Source of the DNA: Panulirus ornatus
Lineage: Eukaryota > Arthropoda > Malacostraca > Decapoda > Palinuridae
Direction of reading: 5' to 3'
Assembly (NCBI RefSeq): GCF_036320965.1
Contig: NC_092262.1
Coordinates: forward strand, 7,644,072-7,708,071
Length of the DNA stretch: 64,000 nucleotides
Below, one piece after another: positions 35,159 through 46,201 of this stretch. The translations under genes were made by a program, and so were the position numbers. The notes beneath the pieces were generated by a model, which did not search any database, was not told the DNA's origin, and saw only the letters and a list, made by a program, of their open reading frames with translations. How positions within the stretch are numbered: position 1 is the first letter of the stretch; each line of letters starts with the position of its first letter.

Positions 35159-35857
35159 GTCATTGACATGTATACTTTTGTGGCATAGTATATGCGTCTG
35201 TGTCAACAGAATATTCTCATCGGCACATAATCATGTAAGGCATAGTAAGAGCTCGTAGCTGTATCGATTGGACTATTGGTGCTTTTAAGGAACCACCCCC
35301 CTCGCGTTCCATCTTTCTAAATGCGTGGATAACAAGACTCGTACATACATATCTCTCTTTAACGTAGTTGTCTTCGGCGGCTGGGAAACGCTGCCTAACT
35401 CTAAGCCGTAAACGCAGCACTAGCGCATGTGATAGGCGAGGCCAGGTGAGCGGGAACGAGTGGGTAATCGAATACAGGGAAGGATCAGCGCCGTCACCAG
35501 GGGTATGGGGAGTGTTTTTGCCACTCCGGGAGGTGCCAGACTCTGGACGAGTCTGTCAGGGGGGTGAGGGAGGGACTTGCCTTATACTCCAACGCTCGCT
35601 TTGATGCGGTCCAGCGTCAAACCCTCGTGATGTTAGTAGCTTGTGGCCTTCTATAATGGTGCGTCCAATTTCCCTCAATAACTGTGACAGTTGCAAACCA
35701 GTTTTTTTTTTTTCCACATATTGTCGTCTCATTCGCAGCTGCTCGAACGTGGAAGCCTCCATTCGTATAAAGGTGATGCATTCTGAGAATTTGCAATTGG
35801 ACTCTTATCTGTGTGTGTGGCGCGATCGAGGCAACACCAAGTTCGTGTTCCCTACTG

Positions 35858-35861
<4 letters not shown>
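35159..35861. other. Single-copy spacer
   Basis: About 700 bp. No repeat apart from a T-run near 35702. No gene recognised. Confidence 0.5.

Positions 35862-35926
<65 letters not shown>
35862..35926. repeat. (GA)n microsatellite
   Basis: About 31 GA units. Confidence 0.97.
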
Positions 35927-35929
<3 letters not shown>

Positions 35930-36546
35930 GGGGGGATGTCTGATGTGTGGGATAAAAATAGCGGTGGTAACAAGACACGGCCTTGCGGAACCCTGCATCG
36001 TAATGGGTACACCTGAACCAACGGGGGGCTTTTAACGCCAACCATGCATATCCTCGGACACCCTACCACCAGCATCGAAGACAAAGAGACACAAGGAACT
36101 AAAACCCACACATCGGTGTTACAACCTCTGGAGCCGCGTCTCTCCACTACCACAGGTCACCAGACGCTCACAACCTCCAAATAATAATCCGAAAAAAGGA
36201 AGAACTCACACCATACCATTCACCTCAACAGGGGCGACCTTACCTCTCGGGATCAGATACCATTGGCAGACACCACACCACCTTCCCCCATACCAATCCT
36301 TCTCCTTACACGGAGCAAAATTGAGACCGTGGAGCTAGGGTTCGAAGAAATCATGTACACGAACTGCCCGAAACACACAACTGGAAGAGAGATCGCAGAC
36401 TGCGTTGTATGAGGAACCGCAGGTGGTGGTAAACAAGGCGCGCCAGCAGGCTAGAACAGCCGAGCCAACACAGCAGAGCAGCAACCCAGAGACGCAGCAG
36501 CCCAGCTGTAATGCGACGCAGTAAAGAGGCGATCATGAAGAACGGC
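35927..36546. other. Single-copy spacer
   Basis: About 620 bp without tandem structure or a recognisable gene. Confidence 0.5.
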
Positions 36547-36775
36547 AGGCAGCCTAGCCCGCTCAAGCGAACAACACTGCACCTTAGCCCGCTCAAGCGA
36601 ACAGCACTGCTGCCTAGCCCGCTCAAGCGAACGGCAATGCAGCCTAGCCCGCTCAAGCGAACAGCACTGCTGCCTAGCCCGCACAAACAAACAGCAATAC
36701 GGCCTAGCCCGCTCAAGCGAACAGCAATACGGCCTAGCCCGCTCAAGCGAACGGCAATGCAGCCTAGCCCGATGC
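36547..36775 (+). repeat. 30-bp minisatellite, ~7.5 units
   Basis: Units of CCTAGCCCGCTCAAGCGAAC followed by RGCAMTRCWG. Two subtypes end in CACTGCTG or AATRCRG. Unit length of ten codons keeps a plus-strand frame open (SPLKRT repeats) without other coding evidence. Confidence 0.93.
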
Positions 36776-37007
36776 AACGTAGCAATGCGACCTTTAGAAA
36801 AAAAAACAAAAAAAAACGCAGCGTCGTCGAAAACCAGCCAAGCATAAGATAATGGGCAATCAACCCAGCAAGAAACACCATAACAGACTGGCAACCAGGC
36901 ATCTAACCTTACCTACCCAATGGTCACCTAAGGGAAGGGTCGACCGTACAATTGACCACGAAGCATATCTACATTTCTGCCCAGACCTATCTTTACAGAA
37001 TCTACTG

Positions 37008-37425
37008 AAGACTTCGAAGTTTGGAAGATCCAATTGTACTGACACATTTACTTCATCATCTAACCCTATAAATTATCACATCAGTATCTGAAGATTTCAA
37101 AGTTTGGAAGATCCAATTGTATTAACACATTCACTTCTTCATCTAACCCTATAAATTATCACATCAGTATCTGAAGATTTCAAAGTTTGGAAGATCCAAT
37201 TGTATTAACACATTTACTTCTTCATCTAACCCTATAAATTATCAAATCTGTATCTGAAGACTTCAAAGTTTGGAAGATCCAATTGTATTAACACATTTAC
37301 TTCTTCATCTAACTCTATAAATTATCACATTAGTATCTGAGGACTTCAAAGTTTGGAAGATCCAATTGTATTGACACATTTACTTCTTCATCTAATCCTA
37401 TAAATTATCACATCAGTATCTGAAA
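37008..37425 (+). repeat. ~83-bp tandem repeat, 5 units
   Basis: Units begin at CTTCRAAGTTTGGAAGATCC (about 37012, 37095, 37178, 37260, 37343) and include AATTGTATTAACACATT, CTTCTTCATCTAACCC and TATAAATTATCACATCAGTA. Units are over 90% alike by eye. Confidence 0.93.
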
Positions 37426-38430
37426 TAAAATGCACTCAAAGAGTATGGAAAGGTTCTGCGTAGAGGAGGGGCGAAATTTAAATGAAGAAGTTTACGAGCT
37501 AAAGCATTTGGTTTGAAAGGTCAGCCTTTTTTTTGTTTTTTTCTAAGTAGCAAAAAAATTACATTTAGTGACCACATAGCGTATACCAAGGTCACATTCC
37601 AGACTGGATGTGCTGGGCGTCTCCTAACTAGCCCGGCGGTAGAGGTTGGCTAAACACAAGTTTTCAAAGGAGGGAATGCCGGCGGAGCTTCCGTGCCTGG
37701 TAATCTCCTGGTTTTCAATTCCCTTTATCTTAATGCATATCAAACACTCAACATCCTTTAAAGGCCGTGCCGTCTGGTCCTTCGGGAAAGGCTGTATAAA
37801 CGACCACCATAAGGTTAAGCTGAACGGTGTAGGGCGCGAGGGGTGTCCCTGTATCAACAGAGAGGCGTCTACATGAAAGGCACCACCACCACCACGGCTC
37901 TTTTTTTGTTTACATCCTTCGGTCGCCGGGAGGAGCGTTCGCTCGTTAACGTGTGCGTCTGCCACGTAACTGTTCAGCGTCTGGATGCTGCGCTGAGGGC
38001 GTTTATTTACTGATCTCCCTCTCCCTCTCCCCCCACACAAGTCTGGTTTAGCCCCAGTGCTGAGGTGGCCCTTTATGGCAGTTGGGCGTGGTGAATAATG
38101 AGAGGAGGATATGTTTATGGTGATCACCTTACAGACGAGATAATCACCATCCAAAGGGATCTTTTTAAGTGAAATAATAACGTCTTAATTATATGACAAT
38201 ACGGGTTCACTGGAGAATATAATATCATATTGATATCACTGGTGTAAATACCTTGGTCAAAAGTGAAATAAAAGAAATTCAGCCATTTTTTTTTTATTTC
38301 AGTTCATAAAAGCCAGTAATTCTATAGCCATGAAAAACAGAATCTTGATCACATGATTTTATGCAACACTTTTACGTCGCCTGTAGATCTGCTGCACGTC
38401 CGCCCTGATGCCAGATGTCCCCTTCAGCAC
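37426..38430. other. Single-copy ~1-kb segment with overlapping open frames
   Basis: No tandem repeat. A 176-codon minus-strand frame (37624-38154) overlaps a 76-codon plus-strand frame (37646-37876). Neither has a domain I recognise, so neither is called as a gene. Confidence 0.5.
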
Positions 38431-38705
38431 GAGAAATTACCTTGAACACGACGGTACGACCCTAGAGCACGACGGTACGACCCTTGAGCACGACGGTACG
38501 ACCCTTGAGCACGACGGTACAACCCTTGAACACGACGTTACGATCCTTGAATACGACGGTGCGACCCTTGAACACGACGGTACGACCCTAGAACACGACG
38601 GTACGACCCTAGAACACGACGGTACGACCCTAGAACACGACGGTACGACCCTAGAACACGACGGTACGACCCTTGAGCACGACGGTACGACCCTTGAGCA
38701 CGATG
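38431..38705 (+). repeat. 21-bp superfamily array, canonical form
   Basis: About 13 units of GGTACGACCCTTGAGCACGA with CTAGAACACGA variants, the cleanest match to the superfamily consensus. A remnant in inverted orientation (GCTCAAGGGTCATATC) follows at about 38764. Confidence 0.95.
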
Positions 38706-38814
38706 ACCTGGCCTTTGACCTTAAACCATTACTATGCCGTCAAGCCCAAGAGTAGCGGTGTCATGCTCAAGGGTCATATCAATCATGCTCCCGGATCGTA
38801 CTGTCGTACGCAGT

Positions 38815-38820
<6 letters not shown>

Positions 38821-38850
<30 letters not shown>
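38821..38850. repeat. (CA)n microsatellite
   Basis: Fifteen CA units. Confidence 0.95.
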
Positions 38851-38851
<1 letters not shown>

Positions 38852-38891
38852 CGTTACTACAACGAACGCAACTTTTCACTCCGTTATTATG

Positions 38892-38892
<1 letters not shown>

Positions 38893-38973
<81 letters not shown>

Positions 38974-38975
38974 AT
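38893..38975. repeat. (TA)n tract
   Basis: TA units with one TTA interruption near 38962. Confidence 0.97.
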
Positions 38976-39064
38976 CGTAGCAAGTGTCCAACGCGCCACC
39001 AAACGCCAGACTGAGGAAGCTCGCCTTACCTCCACCTGTGTTTACATTTGGCACCGTCCAAAAA

Positions 39065-39066
<2 letters not shown>

Positions 39067-39138
<72 letters not shown>
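39067..39138. repeat. (CT)n microsatellite
   Basis: About 36 CT units. Confidence 0.97.
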
Positions 39139-39140
<2 letters not shown>

Positions 39141-39234
39141 GGCGAACATGGCCTAAACGGAAAAACCATAGTTTTCCGTAGCTTTTTAACTCTGTATTGC
39201 TTTCTGTTTGCTTGTGCAAATAATCACAACTAAT

Positions 39235-39324
39235 GAGGGAGATCTTAGCTGTATTGGCTGATTTTGTCCAACAGCCAGGATTCAAACCCAGGACCTTTTG
39301 CGTGGTAGTCGGGAACAATATCCG

Positions 39325-39326
<2 letters not shown>
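39235..39326 (-). mobile_element. tRNA-derived SINE relic
   Basis: On the minus strand TAGCGGATATTGTTCCCGAC (A-box-like), CTACCACGCAAAAGGTCC and GGGTTTGAATCCTGGCTGTT (B-box GGTTTGAATCC) have the spacing of a tRNA gene head. There is no intact cloverleaf. The outer end abuts (TA)n, as in the relic at 20433. Confidence 0.55.

Positions 39327-39394
<68 letters not shown>
39326..39394. repeat. (TA)n tract
   Basis: Starts at the 5' end of the minus-strand SINE relic. Confidence 0.97.
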
Positions 39395-39396
<2 letters not shown>

Positions 39397-39769
39397 AACT
39401 ATTCATCCAAAATCATATATTTTTGTCTTCATTTAAAAGATATCTTAAGACTCGAAACTATTTACACAACTATATACTTTGGCTTCATTTTAAAAGATAT
39501 ATATAAAAACACTTAAAACTGCACATATAAATTCATAAATAGTTAAAAATTTTCAGATTTAGTTGTTAAGCGCCCACGTTCATCCCTGGGGGTAGAGGGG
39601 AATGGGTAGGGTAGAGAAGACATCCACCAAGGAACAAAACAACGGAGGAACCATGCCAAGCGAGTGACGCCTTTGTAAACACCTGGCAGGATGACAATTA
39701 TGAGCCACTGGTCCCAGATCCCATCTCTTGCGGGGGTTTGTAAGTTGCCGGCGAGAGGTATAAATAAAA

Positions 39770-39771
<2 letters not shown>
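39395..39771. other. AT-rich single-copy spacer with a short duplication
   Basis: CTTCATTTAAAAGATAT and CTTCATTTTAAAAGATAT (about 39428 and 39484) mark a ~56-bp two-copy repeat. No gene recognised. Confidence 0.5.

Positions 39772-39829
<58 letters not shown>
39772..39829. repeat. (TA)n tract
   Basis: Adjoins TTCCTATGAGTCCACGG of family C. Confidence 0.97.
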
Positions 39830-39832
<3 letters not shown>

Positions 39833-39968
39833 CTATGAGTCCACGGGGGAAATGAAACACGATAAGTTCCCAAGTGCACTTTCGTGTAATAATCACATCA
39901 TCAGGGGAGACACAAGAGAGAAATATGTCAGTTGATATACATCCAGGAGACGAAGCTAGGACGCCATT

Positions 39969-39972
<4 letters not shown>
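39829..39972 (-). repeat. Family C copy flanked on both sides by (TA)n
   Basis: Minus-strand copy from TTCCTATGAGTCCACGGGG to AGCTAGGACGCCATTTTC; the ACCAAATGGCG end is cut at CGCCATTT by the next TA tract. Confidence 0.88.

Positions 39973-40034
<62 letters not shown>
39972..40034. repeat. (TA)n tract
   Basis: Begins inside the family C terminus. Confidence 0.97.
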
Positions 40035-40036
<2 letters not shown>

Positions 40037-40753
40037 ACGAAAACTACAGAAATATCTGATGTTAGGTTCGCTCGCTACATCAGCGCTTGGCATGGGCCCT
40101 TGCCTGCCTGCACTGGTTCAAGGCCGAGTACAAAATCACACACGTCTCCATCCTTAGTTTACGGCATTCCCTCCGGCCACAAATATTCAGCGCAAGCCCC
40201 TGTGATAAGGAAGAAGGGCTGAAGCTCTCATACACTTATGCACTAGGCACCTCGCTCCCTTGAGCATGGCGGTGCGATCCTTGAGCAAAGCGGTACAACC
40301 CTTGGGAAATGATAGCCTGGGGCCTTTGATCAGACCCTTAGAGGTTAAAGGCATTTTCACACGTCGCCTTTAGATAAGCATGGCCCTTGTCACCAAAGGT
40401 CAAGAAATGCCCTACAATCTTCGTCCAAGCCTGAGCCCCCGACTCACTACCCCACCGTCAGGAGCAAAGACCGAGCCCAACCTCGCTCGAGCGTCGCTGT
40501 TTGTGGTGAGCGCACACTGGTGGTGGCTGGGGAAGGGAGAGGGAGTGTGTGGCGACCTTGTCTGTCTGTCCTCCACAGCCAAGCCAAACCGCAGTTGTCA
40601 TCACCAGCTCGGCCATCTCATATACGCTCTGTGGGTTCAATATCTGCCGCTATGAGCGACTACCTCCCTCACTGTTACCAACTTTTGCTCATCCTCTCAA
40701 GCGGCGGTGCGAGAGAACTCTCTCTCTCTCTCCCCGCAGACTAGGCTGGGCTC
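40035..40753. other. Single-copy spacer with two 21-bp superfamily units
   Basis: TTGAGCATGGCGGTGCGATC and TTGAGCAAAGCGGTACAACC at about 40259-40300 are isolated superfamily units. The remainder shows no repeat and no recognisable gene. Confidence 0.55.
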
Positions 40754-40754
40754 A

Positions 40755-41253
40755 TGGAGCAAAGACAGATGAAAAATTCTTTGATTTGTCTGTCGCTTTT
40801 TTTTGCTCTGAGCCTCATGGAGCAAAGACAGATGAAAAATTCTTTGATTTGTCTGTCGCTTTTTTTTGCTCTGAGCCTCATGGAGCAAAGACAGATGAAA
40901 AATTCTTTGATTTGTCTGTCAATTTTTTTTGCTCTGAGCCTCATGGAGCAAAGACAGATGAAAAATTCTTTGATTTGTCTGTCGCTTTTTTTTGCTCTGA
41001 GCCTCATGGAGCAAAGACAGATGAAAAATTCTTTGATTTGTCTGTCGCTTTTTTTTGCTCTGAGCCTCATGGAGCAAAGACAGATGAAAAATTCTTTGAT
41101 TTGTCTGTCGCTTTTTTTTGCTCTGAGCCTCATGGAGCAAAGACAGATGAAAAATTCTTTGATTTGTCTGTCGCTTTTTTTTGCTCTGAGCCTCATGGAG
41201 CAAAGACAGATGAAAAATTCTTTGATTTGTCTGTCGCTTTTTTGCTCTGAGTA
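40755..41253 (+). repeat. 63-bp tandem repeat, 8 units
   Basis: Unit starts at TGGAGCAAAGACAGATGAAA (40755, 40818, 40881, 40944, 41007, 41070, 41133, 41196) and contains TTCTTTGATTTGTCTGTCGC, T8 and GCTCTGAGCCTCA. Units are nearly identical. Exceptions are unit three (GTCAATTTT for GTCGCTTTT) and the shortened last unit. High identity indicates recent amplification. Confidence 0.96.
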
Positions 41254-42274
41254 TAAGTCTCTCCCTACTGAACTGATCTATACATTTTGCTTTTCAATCT
41301 CTCCACGATTCTCCGAGTATCCATACACAAAACCACTCGCCACTAACAAGAGACAACAGGACAAGACAAAACTCTAAAGAACACTTAAAAGAGATCAACA
41401 CAGGGTCTCTATCAGAGCACGCTGGTCAAAATAATGAACATAATACATGATACATACAAGTTTTACACTAAATGGCCAACGAGTCTTGAAAATTTCCAAA
41501 TTCTTTACTTTAAATAAGACAAAAACTATCAGCAGCGAAGCCATATTAAGAAAATGCTATAAAACCTCTTAAGATGCTTTTTAGAATCACACGACGTTGT
41601 GGACCGACTCAAAATTCAGTAGGCAGGCAACAGACGAAAAGACTTATTACCTATGATAATATGTAGACCTAAACCACCATTGAGGAAGCGAGGAAAGAAA
41701 AAGATTCTATACTAAAGAAACCAGGGGAAAAAAAGTGAGGTTTCAAGACAGCGCGTAGCGCTTGGAAACTGGGAGTTCTGTGCCAATGAGGGAAATACAG
41801 CTTCACAAGAACCAAGAATAAAACAATGGCCAAGAATACTTTCCATACCACTATCTATTCTTTCATTAATATACGCCCGTTACGTATACCGCTACACCTA
41901 CGACTGTCGTAGAGGCAAAGATGTAGTCTACACGGTTCTCTCCCAAAACGCCCGTAAGTATACCGCTACACCTACGACTGTCGTAGAGGCAAAGATGTAG
42001 TCTACACGGTTCTCTCCCAAAAACACACGTCAAGCAGTTTCGCTTCTACATGACAAGGAGAATAACAGCACATATGATCCTTGAGTGGACATTATCAACC
42101 CCCTCGCCACAAGGTCCCCTTGACGTCTCAAACCCTGCCGACCCACACTAAAGGCCCTAACCTTCAGACAGGGTTAATCTATCCTCCGTTTCTGCCTGTC
42201 TGGGTCAGAGTTCTGAACCCGATCAACCGCAATAAGAAATGTTAACCTCACCCCTAATCACTCACTCGGTCTTC
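41254..42274. other. Mostly single-copy 1-kb segment
   Basis: Contains one direct duplication (41870-42022). No gene recognised in the rest. Confidence 0.5.
41870..42022 (+). repeat. ~72-bp direct duplication
   Basis: TATACCGCTACACCTACGAC, TGTCGTAGAGGCAAAGATGT and AGTCTACACGGTTCTCTCCC occur twice. Units start with CGCCCGTTACGTATACC and CGCCCGTAAGTATACC. Confidence 0.92.
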
Positions 42275-42295
42275 TATATATATATATATCTTTTT

Positions 42296-42526
42296 CTTTC
42301 ATACTCTTCGCCATTTCCCGCGTCAGCGAGGTAGCGTTAAGAACAGAGGACTGGGCCTCTGAGGAAACATCCTCATCCAGCCCCCTTCTCTGTTCCTTCC
42401 TTTGGAAAATAAGAAATAAAAAAAAAGGGGGGGAGGATTTCCAGCCCCCCGCTCCCTTCCCTTTTAGTCGCCTTCTACGACACGCAGGGAATACGTGGGA
42501 AGTATTCTTTCTCCCCTATCCCCAGG

Positions 42527-42527
<1 letters not shown>
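42296..42527 (-). repeat. Family A copy, near full length
   Basis: Plus-strand reading from TTTCATACTCTTCGCCATTT to CTATCCCCAGGGAAT, flanked by a short TA tract (42275-42289) and the long one at 42527. Confidence 0.88.

Positions 42528-42606
<79 letters not shown>
42527..42606. repeat. (TA)n tract
   Basis: Lies between family A and a family C fold-back element. Confidence 0.97.
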
Positions 42607-42610
<4 letters not shown>

Positions 42611-42891
42611 AAAGATCACAATTTTGCGCGTGATCAAGATATTCCTATGAGTCCACGGGGAAAATGAAACACGAAAAGTTCCCAAGTGCACTTTCGTGTA
42701 ATAATCACATCATCAGGGGAGACACAAGAGAGAAATCAATCACATGTTTGGCAAATGGCGTCCTAGCTTCGTCTCTTCGATGTATATCAACTGACTTATA
42801 TTTCTCTCTTGTGTCTCCCCTGATGATGTGATTATGACACGAAAGTGCACTTGGGAACTTTTCGTGTTTCATTTTCCCCGTGGACTCATAG

Positions 42892-42894
<3 letters not shown>
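42606..42894. repeat. Family C fold-back element
   Basis: Left arm 42606-42745 is minus-strand family C (TTGGAAAAGATCACAATTTTG to CACAAGAGAGAAAT). The right arm to 42894 is plus-strand family C (GGCAAATGGCGTCCTAGC to GACTCATAGGAATAT). The overlap of the arms, from the CATAGGAATAT end to the CTCTCTTGTG block, is almost perfectly complementary (~115 bp). (TA)n lies on both outer sides. Confidence 0.9.

Positions 42895-42974
<80 letters not shown>
42894..42974. repeat. (TA)n tract
   Basis: Follows GGAATATA of the right family C arm. Confidence 0.97.
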
Positions 42975-42975
<1 letters not shown>

Positions 42976-43187
42976 CCCGCATACGCATCACCTCACCTAC
43001 TAATATTACCGTTACACCTCCCTAACCTCAAAATACATCGGACGCTCATCTTCCACGTCAATATTGACAGAACTATACTCGACTAGGTTGCAGGTCTGGG
43101 CAACATTCGCCCGCCTCTCACCACACCGACGAAGCCCACTGGTGATTCCCCGTACCCATAGCTACGTAAGCTGCCTTCAATACCAAA

Positions 43188-43505
43188 AACCTCCCAAACA
43201 CCTCCATAAACCTCCCAAACACCTCCATAAACTCCCAAACACCTCCATAAACTCCCAAACATCTCCATAAACCTCCCAAACACCTCCATAAACTCCCAAA
43301 CATCTCCATAAACCTCCCAAACACCTCCAAAATCTTCCCAAACACCTCCATAGACCTCCCAAACAACTCCAAAAACCTCTCAAACACCTCCATAAACCTC
43401 CCAAACACCTCCATAAACCTCCAAAAAAATCCGAAAACCTCCAAAAAAAATCCAAAAACCTCCCCCCCAAAAAATCCAAAAGCCTCCTTTAACCTCCCAA
43501 ACAAC
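43188..43505 (+). repeat. ~21-bp minisatellite, G-poor, ~15 units
   Basis: Units of CCTCCCAAACACCTCCATAA with variable length (20-21 bp) and substitutions (AAAATCT, ACAACTCC), decaying to A-rich units at the right. Confidence 0.9.
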
Positions 43506-44083
43506 TCCAAAAACCGCTAGGGATTTGCCTATACAAACTCAACCTCCCAAATGCCTATATGTATCATTAATCATACGTCTAAACCAACCTGGCACGTACA
43601 GGCTCTTCACTTCCTCCAAAACTCTTAATCGCTTCCCCTCGCCTTTTATATTTCTCCCTTTCCTAACTCTCTCCATATTTCGATGAAGGCCCGGCCTTAT
43701 TGTGGACTTTAATCCGTGAACTGAGCCTTCAACATCAAAATAAAAAAATCTGTCACTCCATCAACACTTCTATCCATCAAGCTTAAAACAAATACACATC
43801 AACGACTAATTCCTCGAAAAAGCCGTTGCATATCAAATGTCATTCATTTTGAACTCTCCCGTGGAGGGAACAAGATTAAAAGATAATATTATCATCCCGG
43901 AAGACTTGGGGGTTGCTTGAAGGCCGAGATAAATGAGCTGAAAACACAATATCTTCCTACGTAATCAGGTACACCTCGTCCCTCCGCAACCTTACAAGGA
44001 CAAGCGACCATCAAAACCCCACAGCCAGCGACGGGGGGAATAAGATGAACGCGTACGATATTAAGGCAATAAGCAAGGCGGAC

Positions 44084-44086
<3 letters not shown>
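43506..44086. other. Single-copy spacer
   Basis: About 580 bp, no repeat or recognisable gene. Confidence 0.5.

Positions 44087-44120
<34 letters not shown>
44087..44120. repeat. (CA)n microsatellite
   Basis: About 17 CA units. Confidence 0.95.
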
Positions 44121-44122
<2 letters not shown>

Positions 44123-44546
44123 CTTGGCCATGAACTAACACGCCTTTATTGCTATCTATGAGTTCCGAAGTGAGCAGCGTTGAAATACATAATACAAGAC
44201 TAAGAATAATTACTGCATTACTAATGAAATACGATAACAAAGGCAGAGCACCGCTAATAACTATGGCGAGGTGGTAGTGCTGATGTGGCACAGCCGGGTC
44301 GTCAACTTCAAATGCAGCGCCGCAGAGCCATGTTACTCATCTCCTGACCGACCAAAACGCTCCCATTTCGCATTTCAGGACTGTGTGAATAAGGGGAGAA
44401 CAATGGCCTCAATGATCGACTGATGGTGTACAATGAGCCAGTGAGGGATAACGTGAGGTACATATAAATAAAAAAAGGACTTTGGTTTGCGGGCGGAGAG
44501 TACCCTTGGTGTAACGAGACAGGCGGTGGGTTATTTTGGTGCAGGC
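44121..44546. other. Single-copy spacer
   Basis: About 425 bp, no repeat or recognisable gene. Confidence 0.45.
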
Positions 44547-44757
44547 GTCACTAGTTTCCCATCTATTGTTACGTCCTCTCTGGCCCTTACTGTCTACCAC
44601 ACACGCTGCTGCTGCTGCTGCTCCTCCTCCTGCAGCTGCCGATACTGATGGCGTCACTAAATTCCCATCTATTGTTACGTCCTCTCTAGCCCCTACTGTC
44701 TACCACACATGCTGCTGCTGCTCCTCCTCCTCCTCCTGCAGCTGCCGATACTGATGC
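44547..44757 (+). repeat. 105-bp direct duplication with (CTG)n(CTC)n
   Basis: GCGTCACTARWTTCCCATCT, TTGTTACGTCCTCTCTRGCC, CTACTGTCTACCACACAYGC and TGCAGCTGCCGATACTGATG occur twice. The inner triplet runs differ (four CTG and three CTC versus about three and five). Confidence 0.93.
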
Positions 44758-45026
44758 TGGTGTGGGTCGTGGACGCGCGACGGTGCTCTTGTGCCCTAAA
44801 CCTAAGCCGACCCCCTCAACACCTGGTGTTGGTGCAAACCTTGCGTGCCTGATGGGTGCTGCTGGGAGCCAAGCTTTCGGTGATGACGCCTCCTACATAT
44901 CCTCACACTCTCTGCTGCAACAGAGGAGGTCATGCGCCACCCTCCTGCTACTACTGACGTCTAGTGACGTTCCAATGGTCCTGGTCTGTGGGAGTAGACT
45001 GATGGTGCTGAGTTGGCCATAACCAA

Positions 45027-45150
45027 TAGGGTGCGGTGGCTAGCGTCCTGACCCACATATGCAACGGGCCCGGGTTTCCGAGGCCCAGGGAGGGTAAACG
45101 ACTCGTATAGTTTACCCCCAGTTGTTTCTCCTCCCCTTTGAGACCGGTCG
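45027..45150 (+). mobile_element. Possible tRNA-derived SINE
   Basis: GGTGCGGTGGCTAGCGTCCT resembles an A-box region, and CCGGGTTTCCGAGGCCC, 35-40 bases later, an imperfect B-box. GAGGGTAAACGACTCGTATAG follows. This arrangement is common in tRNA-derived SINEs, but only one copy is present here. Confidence 0.4.
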
Positions 45151-45525
45151 ATGAAAGAGCATATTGGCGTTTCTCTGAAGTGTGAATTTTGTAGGCTCAT
45201 AACAAGGTTAAGGGACGAGGAAACACGAGCGTTAACTCTCTCCTTATAACACACAATGCACATATAAGAAAAAATATATACTATTAAATCGTACATCAGC
45301 AATAATTCAATGTTATCCAATCGGACATCAACATCCCTCTGCTTCCAAAACCTTCCAACAACTTATCTACATGGCTGGCGTCAGCAGGGAAACCGGTGTA
45401 AATACGTCAAAATATACGAGTCCCCATAACTTTGTCCCCATGATCAAGCTACCTTCCAAGACGAAAAAAAAAAAATATACCGTAAAGGCCAATGTCTGTC
45501 TATATGAAACTGGAACTTCGCCCTT
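45151..45525. other. Single-copy spacer
   Basis: About 375 bp; no recognisable gene. Confidence 0.45.
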
Positions 45526-45537
45526 AGAGAGAGAGAG

Positions 45538-45614
<77 letters not shown>
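45526..45614. repeat. (GA)6 then (TC)n, self-complementary
   Basis: Six GA units switch at 45539-45541 into about 36 TC units on the same strand, so the GA part can pair with any register of the TC part. Confidence 0.95.
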
Positions 45615-45615
<1 letters not shown>

Positions 45616-45634
45616 GACACCGCAAACGATAAAC

Positions 45635-45638
<4 letters not shown>

Positions 45639-45679
<41 letters not shown>

Positions 45680-45703
45680 TTGTTTGTTTGTGTGTGTGTG
45701 TGG
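45639..45703. repeat. (GT)n with TTTG interruptions
   Basis: GT to 45675, then GCGTTTGTTTGTTTG and a second GT run. Confidence 0.93.
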
Positions 45704-46201
45704 GGGGGGAGAAAAAAAAATACATTATCTTTTATCATTCTGCTGATCCTATCACAACTTCCGTCATTCCGCCAACTCTTCGTGTGTGTGTGTGTGTATA
45801 TAGCCACCAAAGCACAATGGCCATGCTCGCGCGCGGGCGGGCGGCGCCGGGCCGTTTAGCCCAAGGAGCGTTCTCCTGGTCTCTTCTCCTTCTCTCTCTC
45901 GAGCACCGTCTTTTATCTCCATGATCATCCAGACGTCTCTGCAATGAGGGCTCCTCCGTGCGTGGGGGATCTCCGTCAGGAGAGCGAGACTGATCGATAT
46001 GCGCATATTATCATGTTTTGATGATCTGATACAGCCATCCTTCTTTTCTGCTCCTCTGACGCTGTATATAATACCACTACCTTCAGTTCCTCTGATCATT
46101 TCTCCTCCTTGCGGGTCTTCCTAAACCCCGAGGTTAAAGGTTCCTCTCCTTCTCCAATGCTCCTTCGAGCTGATCGTGGTTCGGTGGATCGTATGGGGAA
46201 A
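45704..46201. other. Single-copy spacer before the satellite
   Basis: About 500 bp; a short GT run at 45782-45799. No recognisable gene. Confidence 0.5.

Noticed and set aside
40105..40135. B-box-like GGTTCAAGGCC
   Set aside because: No A-box upstream at tRNA-like spacing and no shared flank with the other SINE relics.
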